Positions 57,385-64,000 of a DNA stretch of 64,000 nucleotides are shown piece after piece. This DNA comes from Fremontodendron californicum (taxonomy: Eukaryota > Streptophyta > Magnoliopsida > Malvales > Malvaceae), in the NCBI GenBank assembly GCA_030761205.1, contig JAULJL010000005.1:8519501-8583500 (forward strand), written 5' to 3'. The notes below the pieces were generated by a model. That model was not told where the DNA came from and searched no databases. It saw nothing but the letters and a program-made list of their open reading frames with translations. Position 1 is the stretch's first letter. Each line of letters opens with the position of its first letter. A program made the position numbers and the translations under genes.

Positions 57385-57653
57385 CTTTTTTTCTAACCGT
57401 TACAATTTAAAATTTTAGTAAAAAAATTTAAAAAAAATAATACACCACCAAAGGAAATCGCCATAGGGATCGCCACCCCCCGGCGATTTCCCTTGGTGTT
57501 TTTTGAATTTTTTTTCAAATTCACGTTGGAATATCGTCATGAGGGATGACGATTTCCCAGCTGATTTTAAAACGAGCGGATTTTGACAATTAATCTCAAA
57601 ACAACGATATTTCGATAAATAAAAAAAATCGACTATATTCTGATAAAAATACC
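57385..57653. repeat. right TIR of MULE 2
   Basis: Inverted copy of 49629-49893, including CTAACCGTTACAATTTAAAA, the hairpin CCACCAAAGGAAATCGCCAT / GGCGATTTCCCTTGGTG, and the outer end CTATATTCTGATAAAAATACC. Confidence 0.9.
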
Positions 57654-57664
57654 GTTATATAGCA

Positions 57665-58016
57665 TATGCCTTGCATTAAACTATTACAATTTCACTTGCT
57701 TTTGATGGTACTTGCCTTTTTTTTAATATAATAATATGGATTTAAGTCAAGATTTACCAATTTAGCAAACAAATATTAAAATTTTATAATTTTTGGAGTA
57801 AGAACTTATCAATGCAATATCATTTTCGTTAACTAATTTATCATTATATTGTTTTACTTTTCTATTACAAAATATTATATATATATATATTCTTTTAGTT
57901 AAATATTTTTTCATTTATATATATATATATATATATTTTTTTTCATCTATCAATTATTTAATTTGTTTGACCAAATTTACATTCATGTTTACTGTTACAA
58001 GAAAATGGATTCTTGT
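57665..58016. other. AT-rich host DNA between MULE 2 and the solo LTR
   Basis: 352 bp with (AT)n microsatellites at 57879-57892 and 57918-57938. No gene. Confidence 0.6.
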
Positions 58017-59239
58017 TGTAATAACCTAATTTTGTCCGAGTCATTCTCGGATAAAATCCGAAACACGTCTCTTGGTCAAAATTCGAACAAGGATCGAATT
58101 CAAATTCTCTCCACTTAGTAACTTTTAGCATTTGTACTTATCGTTTATTTTTTCCTTCTATTTATTTTTGGTTATTTTTATTATTATTATTTATTTATTT
58201 ATTTTATTTATTATTATCGGGCTTAGACCTAGGGCCCATTTGGGCCTGTTGGCCAAGCAGGCCTGCTGGCCAAGCTAGCCGATCAAGCTTGCTGGCCTGG
58301 TAGGCCATCTGGGCCAGTAGCAGGCAGGCCCAATCGGCCTGCTGGCCTAGCAGGCCCAGCCAGCCATTGCTTGTAGAAACCTTAGCCCACGGCAACCCCA
58401 GCCCCATATGACAACCACCCCCAATACGGCAGCCACCTCCAATACGCCAACCCTCACATCAAAACCCTAGCCCCCTGCCGTGCACGCCATCACCCTTCCC
58501 CTACCTCTGTTAATAGCCGCTAGCCACCCACCATGATAAAAACCAAAAAAATTGAAGACAGTTCAGAAGGGAGCCCCCATCCAATTCCCATTACAAGGTA
58601 TACACCCCCCACACAGACTTTATAATCGACTCTGACCCACCAAAATGCAAAAATCGATCTGAACCGAGCAAGAGGCTCTCGGATCCATAACCCATACACC
58701 CCCAGAAGCGGCAAACAACAACAGCAAGCAAGAAAATAAAACTGAACAAACAGCCAACCCCAAAAAAAAAAACACAACACCAGAAAAACAACAAAAACAC
58801 ACCACAAAAAAACCAAGGTTAGATCCGACCTATTCGTGCTTAGGGGGTTTCAGGAAGTGACTTTGAAGATCACGATGGTGAGAACCTAAAAGACGGCCTA
58901 GAGGAAGATTCGGGTGGAGTTTCAGCTAAATCTGACGATGGTTAGCGACCGGATCTAAGGTGGAAGGTTCAGTTTAAAATCCTAGATCTAGGAGTTTGGG
59001 CTCCGATTTGCGAAAAACGGAGCCCAAAATCGCGAAGAGGGGGTTAAGGAGGAGGTTGGGGTGAAGTTCGGACTTCGAACACCGACGGCCGACGGCGGTG
59101 CACGACCGTCGATCATCGGATTCTGGGCTGTGTTTGGTTCCTGAAGAAGTTGGCTGGGAGAGAGAGTAGGGAGGAAAGAGAGAGAGAGGGAAGGAAGAGA
59201 GAGAGAGAAAAAAAACTCAAAATGAAGCAAAAAAGGGGG

Positions 59240-59252
59240 GACTTTTATAGTC
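59240..59252 (-). promoter_or_regulatory. TATA box inside the solo LTR
   Basis: The minus strand reads GGGACTATAAAAGTCCCCCC, followed about 40 bases later by a CTCTCT-rich run. It is a good core promoter by sequence. Confidence 0.5.
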
Positions 59253-60026
59253 CCTGGAGAGGGTCGTGCTGACCCGCGGGTTGACCCGGGGTCTGTGCAC
59301 CCGACCCGCTCTAGGGAAAAAAGAAAAGAGAAGAAAAAGAAAAAAAAAGATAAAAATTAATTAAAAAATAAGAATAAAATTAACTGGAAAAAAGATAAGG
59401 AAGAAAAAAAATTAAAAGAGTAAAAAAGGGGAAAAAAATTAAAAAAGTAAAAGTAAAAAAAAAAGGAATAAAAAAGAAAAAATTAAAAATAATAATAATA
59501 AGAAAATTAAAAGAAAAAAGAAAACTTCACGGTTATCAATTTCGACATTCTGATTTTTTGAATTTTTGACATTTTTCAGGTGGTTGAGGAAAAAAACAAT
59601 GAATTTTACGAAGATCGATTTCGACATTATGATCTTTGGATTCTCGATATTTTTCAGGTATTATTTTACTTTCTTTTGTTATTATTTTTATTATTTATTA
59701 CTATTTTTTTTCTAGCATTCGAAATATTTTTATTATTTTGCTTCGATTTTAAAATATAGAATAATAATTCTTCTAATTAATATGTGTCTTTTAAATTATT
59801 CTCGGTAAATAAAATTCTCTAAAAATGGATTCTTTATCGGGATGGTCGGAGCATCAATCGTTCTTTGAAATGGTTTGAGTAAGAATAATAATAAAAACAT
59901 TATCTAAAATATCGGAGTGATCGATAATTATTTTTACATAGATAATTTCTTTTATTTCGAAAATAATTATATAAGGCATTTTAATTTACTTTTCAAGCAA
60001 AGACAAAAATGTTTTAAGAAATGTGA

Positions 60027-60500
60027 TCGACCGACGACGGAATTCAAAGGATATCATAGTAATGATTCCTAAGATATCCCGAGGTGAGAGAATTTCGTTA
60101 AATATCACCACGAGTGGTGGGAGTATTTAGCGATATGCTCAATATAAAAAAATTCGTTTTGATTTCAAAAATAGAAATAATCAAAAATAAAAATAAAAAG
60201 AAAGAATAAAGAATGAAGAATGAATATTTACGTGCTTGATATTTTGCTATACTCGTGTTTTTAAATATTATGCTTCGTATGTTTAATCGTGTAATTATGT
60301 ATTTAATAACATGCCTTATATGTTTAACTCTGTGCATTCCATGTTTAAATATTCGCATCATATGCATTCAAAAAAATGGATGTCAATTGTCGACGACGGA
60401 ATTCGAAGGACGTCACAGTTATGATTCCTAAGATATCTTGAGGTGAGAGGATCTCGTTAAATATCACCAAGAGTGGTGAGAATATTTAATGAGTGTTCTC
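60027..60500. repeat. pair of 115-bp direct repeats inside the solo LTR
   Basis: 60027-60140 and 60388-60500 both read CGACGACGGAATTC(A/G)AAGGA, ATGATTCCTAAGATATC and GTTAAATATCACCA with about 85% identity by eye. Confidence 0.8.
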
Positions 60501-60924
60501 GATAATAAGTTTACATTTACTTTCGTTCTAAAAAAAATAATAACAATTCTTGAAAATTCAAAAAATAAACATGTTTTTAAAAAATAAAATAAAATAAAAG
60601 AGACTTAGTTTTAAATACCGAAGTTAAGTCCATTAAATCGAGGTTTAAGATAACACGTGATTAGATGGTACTGTTTTCTAAACGGGCATCGCGGGGGTGC
60701 TAATCATTCCCCGCACGTAACCGACTCCCAAACCTATTTTGTTTTTCCTCCCTGGTTTAAAACGCAGACTTTAAAATTGATTTTAAAATGTTTTAATTAA
60801 TTTTAAAATATTTTATTAAAATCGGTTTTTAATAGGTGACCAATCACACATAATAAAAAAGATTGGTGGTGACTCCATTTTGTTTTCAAAACCGTCTGAC
60901 TGTCAAAAAAACCGTTATGACAAT

Positions 60925-61227
60925 TGTATTATGAATTATGTGTGTGGATAGAAAAGAACAAGAGAGAAAGCAAGATTACAAGAACACAAAGAAATACGTG
61001 ATTCAGTTATGGTGACCTACATCCACAGGAAAATACCCAAAAGACTACATTGTTAATATTCTAAATAGTTTTTTTTATTAGTTTGTACAAGAGTGCCTTT
61101 TTTATATAGAAGGTTCTCACCAATTTAGGAAAAAACAAAGCAAGAATATCGTATCGTAATCTCTAATATATCGTACGTAATTTTTAATATATCTAATTAT
61201 ATTTATTAATTTAACATTAATTTAACA
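60925..61227 (-). repeat. candidate copia LTR fragment
   Basis: A TG...CA segment (TGTATTATGAATTATG ... AATTTAACA) is followed by CCCTCTCTCAAACTC, which on the minus strand looks like a copia polypurine tract. The left limit overlaps the target repeat of the solo LTR and may be wrong. No copia coding region follows, so it is at most a fragment. Confidence 0.4.
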
Positions 61228-61299
61228 CCCTCTCTCAAACTCAATGTGATATTATAAACACTAACTTGAGTTTGTTAACTAATAAAAGAACATTTGACG

Positions 61300-62106
61300 G
61301 GATACATGACACAAAACTCTGACGTGACGTAACACGCAGCAGGAACAAGAAGACGTGGTGTAACATGTGATAAGAAAACATGGCGTAACACGATGCAGGA
61401 AAATCTGACGTGATGTAACATGTGACAGGAAGACATGACGTAACACGTTACAAGAAAATTTGACGTGACGGAACATGCAACAAGAACAAGAAAATCTGAC
61501 GTGATGGAACACGCAGTAGAAACGTGACAGAACACGCAACAGGAAAATTCAGCGCGACGGAACACACAATAGGAACATGGAAAATTCTAAGAAAAGTCAC
61601 TTAAAATAAGCTTCCCGTAGGCTCCAAAAATTTATGTAATTTGTCATATTTATATGTAATTTGTGTCATATTTATATGTAAAAAAAAAATTACATAAATA
61701 CATGACAACTTTCAATTTACATAAATACATGACATATCCTTTAATAATTTATGTAATTTGTCATATTTATATGTAATTTGTCATGTTTATATGTAATTTG
61801 TCATGTTTTATATATAATTTGTCATGTATATATGTAATTTATCATGTTTATATGTAAAAAAAAAAATTACATAAATACATGACAACTTTCAGTTACATAA
61901 ATACATGACAATATCCTTTAATGATTTATGTAATTTAGTCATGTTTATATGTAATGTAGCCTACCGTAAGCTCACCATAAGGAGCTTACCCTAGAACTCC
62001 CCAAGGAACATGGTGGAACACGCAGCAAGAACGTGGTGGAACACACAGCAAGAACGTGGTGGAACACGCAGCAGGAACAAGAAAATCTGACGTGATGAAA
62101 CACGCA
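61300..62106. repeat. minisatellite of GAACACGCAGCAGGAACAAG-type units, split by an insertion
   Basis: Degenerate units of about 35-45 bp containing TGACGTGACG(T/G)AACACGC and AGCAGGAACAAGAAAATCTG at 61310-61580 and again at 62004-62106. A MITE-like block (61581-62003) interrupts it. Frames over it on the minus strand are repeat artefacts. Confidence 0.85.
61581..62003. mobile_element. MITE-like insertion in the minisatellite
   Basis: 423 bp flanked by AGGAACATGG (61571-61580 and 62004-62013). The inside is made of alternating ATGTAATTTGTCATATTTAT and TTACATAAATACATGACA blocks. The ends share only a weak inverted match (AAATTCTAAG... against GAGTTCTAGGG; CCGTAGGCTCC against ACGGTAGGC). The 10-bp flank is a plausible target duplication, but the minisatellite itself repeats GGAACATGG-like text. 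Confidence 0.6.
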
Positions 62107-64000
62107 TGTCATGCCCCAAAATGCAATATAAGTCATACCATTAGACATGACATCATATACCCAGGATTCAAAACATACAAACTAACCATAATTAAGGTCT
62201 CATACCATTAGAGAGTTAAGAAATTTATCTAATTCCAAACTTGAATATAGTTGTATAAAGATAGATACTCAAAGAGTTATTAAACAACAAAACTATAACT
62301 TGTATTATACAAGCCCAAACACTTAACATATTATACAATTCACAAAACTAGGTCATAGATATTTGGCTTACATCCCCAATTTTATTGATTTACAACAAAA
62401 AAAAAAGTTGTTTCAAATGAGGTTATACCTCAAATACTCAAGAATAACACCAAAAGCCACACGATGGTTCTGTATGTCCACACAAAACACCTCCACGAAA
62501 ACCTTCATAGAGAACACCAACACCTCAAGCCTTAATCTGAAAAAGATGAAAAATTTAATGAGTCACAAAGCCCAGCAAGTAATCTAACAATCGTTAAGGA
62601 AATAACACCCAAATGAGCATGGATTATAGGAATGAAATTAAATTTGGGGTATTTCCAACATCCTATTATTTGAATGTCCAAAAGGTTTCTAAACAACTTA
62701 TATTAGATCAATTGAGAACATATATCGGAACAATGATTCAAATATTCAGAATGCATAATGCATTTACAAGTTCATTTTGATAACACATTCAAATTCAGAA
62801 CTTATATCAGTCATATCCATAAAACATAATAGATAATCAAAACTTATTCAAATGAGATTCATAGTTCAAATGCTTCATTTAGTGATCCAACAAGTCCAAA
62901 TATCCTAAAAGATTCACATTCAATTCCTTCTCGACACAAATCAATGAAGTTCAAACTCCCGTTGATATATCTAAACGGGTCAAACTCCCATAAAGGGCTC
63001 TACCTACTGGCCAGAGATCCATATACATATTCCCCACTCGTGCACTAGATTGGTCCAAACTCCCGCCGATGAATCGTACGGGTCAAACTCCCATTAGTCA
63101 AATCCAAATGGACATATCAAAAATAAGCTTCACTGATGTACGAAAGAGATCAGAATCATGACTTTCTTGTATAATTCACATGAGTGGTCATAGTTCATAG
63201 CATTTCAAAATCTCATAGCTAGATCTCAATTTCATCAAAAACATTAACTTTCAACAAAACATATCATATTAAGCATGAAAACTTAAACTTCCAGTATACA
63301 TATTAGAAGCTTCAAATGATGTTCATAAACCATTTTTAAATGATATATACAACTTAGAACAACACTGGTATACCAAATGAGTAGGAATCGACAAGAGTGA
63401 TACTTTAGGATTCTAAAGGCTCTAAAGAACAGATTTGTGTTTAATAGATAAATCAACTTAGTTAGGTAAAGCTAGAACTTAAAGTACACTAAACCATACC
63501 TAAGAGTACAATAAATCATAGTTTATAAGGTTCAAAAGCAAAATACCAAATTAAATAACAACCTTAGAGTTCATGGGTTCAAAGAATTATTCTGGCTGAA
63601 AATGATATAAACAACTAAATAAGAATAATAGGCTCAAATTAAGAACAAAAACTGAAATCAACAAAACCTAAGGAATTAACTATAGTTAGCTACTTGCATT
63701 CAAAATCAAGTACTAAGAACACCTCAAACCTCTAAAACTTAGCTTTCAGCTCCAATGTTTCAAAATGAGCTTCAAGACAGCAAAAACAACACTAAAAAAC
63801 CAAACTCAATTTGTTGGGTTTCTTTACAGAAGAGGAAAGTTTTGTTTCTGATTCTATCTAATTAAGCTGCTTTTAAGGTATTTAAAAACTCTTCAGGTGC
63901 TAGCTTAGACATTCAAGTGGCTTTTGGAGATGACACATGGCCATGAGGTGTCAAAATTTATAATCTAGCAGCTTTGCAGAAGGACACCAGATCATGAGGT
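62107..64000. mobile_element. start of a probable gypsy LTR running off the window
   Basis: At 62107 the minisatellite stops and TGTCATGCCCCAAAATGC begins, the terminal text of many plant Ty3/gypsy LTRs (in reverse, ...GGGGCATGACA). To 64000 there is no open frame of note, only unique AT-rich DNA with a repeated GGGTCAAACTCCC(A/G) motif (62970-63095). The other end is outside the window, so this is an inference from one terminus. Confidence 0.45.

Larger units (their letters stand above)
49629..57653. mobile_element. Mutator-like element MULE 2, 8.0 kb, with transposase and PMD genes
   Basis: 8025 bp with an exact 11-bp target duplication GTTATATAGCA (49618-49628, 57654-57664). The TIRs are about 265 bp (49629-49893 and 57385-57653) and contain TATCAGAATATA, AAATCAGCTGGGAAATC and hairpins of the GGGAAATCGCCAT type. 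Inside, in order: AT-rich subterminal repeats, 97-bp repeats, transposase (plus), PMD gene (minus). It is the same kind of element as MULE 1 but in the opposite orientation. Both genes carry lesions, so it is not autonomous now. The longer exact target repeat suggests it is younger than MULE 1. Confidence 0.93.
58017..60922. mobile_element. probable 2.9-kb solo LTR of a Ty3/gypsy (Tat-like) element
   Basis: It starts TGTAATAACC and ends GGTTATGACA-like text (CCGTTATGACA), so the ends are inverted repeats. The flanks CTTGT (58012-58016) and ATTGT (60923-60927) match at 4 of 5. There is no coding region. It contains a GC-rich part (58200-59330) with GGCCTGCTGGCC-type repeats, a TATA box CTATAAAAG on the minus strand near 59243-59251 followed by a CT-rich leader-like stretch, and two related 115-bp segments (60027-60140 and 60388-60500). 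The phrase GGGGTGCTAATCATTCCCCG near 60693 and GGTGGTGACTCC near 60865 are familiar from large plant gypsy LTRs. Orientation is not settled. Confidence 0.65.

Noticed and set aside
58204..58407. Gly/Leu/Trp-rich minus-strand frame
   Set aside because: It arises from GGCCTGCTGGCC repeats inside the solo LTR.
61275..61565. Minus-strand Cys-rich frames of about 90 codons
   Set aside because: They follow the minisatellite repeat (CHVS/ACSITS-like cycles) and are not gene-like.

Overview
The window is nuclear DNA of a flowering plant, most likely a dicot. It is AT-rich, has a spliced plant F-box/kelch gene with a long 5' leader intron, and is filled mainly with plant transposable elements. I cannot name the species. 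Only one clearly intact host gene is present, the F-box/kelch gene at 19404-23230 on the minus strand. Possible terminal exons of other host genes lie at 1-109 and 17193-17362. Most of the rest is mobile DNA, and many insertions can be bounded to the base by their target-site duplications.

Layout, left to right. (1) 484-11711: a three-level nest. Two Tourist-like MITEs sit side by side sharing a TAA target site. The first is split by an old Ty1/copia element A (812-11068, TSD ATTTG), and A is split by a young copia element B (2778-7961). (2) 12153-16065: about seven tandem copies of a roughly 460-bp unit that contains a small TIR element. One copy is broken by an 864-bp probable solo LTR (TSD CTATT). 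(3) 17193-23230: possible terminal exons, then the F-box/kelch gene. (4) 23900-24962: two Mutator-type MITEs with 10-bp and 9-bp TSDs, one of them inside a 279-bp tandem duplication. (5) 24963-31176: AT-rich DNA in which I see no gene. (6) 31177-49076 and 49629-57653: two related Mutator-like elements (MULEs) in opposite orientation and 0.55 kb apart. Each has a MURA-type transposase gene facing a plant-mobile-domain (PMD) gene tail to tail, subterminal repeats of about 97 bp with telomere-like motifs, and hairpin-rich TIRs. (7) 36851-46436: an Athila-like Ty3/gypsy element (C) inserted in the transposase gene of the first MULE. (8) 58017-64000: a probable 2.9-kb solo LTR, an LTR-like segment, a minisatellite split by a MITE-like insert, and the start of another probable LTR that runs off the window.

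The most unusual object is element C. It has two 1502-bp LTRs that are nearly identical, a perfect ATATT target duplication and an Asp-tRNA-type primer site, so it moved recently. It has lost reverse transcriptase, RNase H and the integrase core: its gag-protease reading frame runs straight into an integrase C-terminal tail. In the slot where Athila elements keep an env-like gene it carries two other genes. One encodes a small basic Cys-cluster protein that resembles the nucleic-acid-binding proteins of some plant RNA viruses. The other encodes a LONELY GUY (LOG)-type cytokinin-activating enzyme. Each start codon lies at, or 14 bases after, a polypyrimidine-AG splice acceptor, as expected for spliced subgenomic messages. 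This looks like a non-autonomous, cargo-carrying retroelement.
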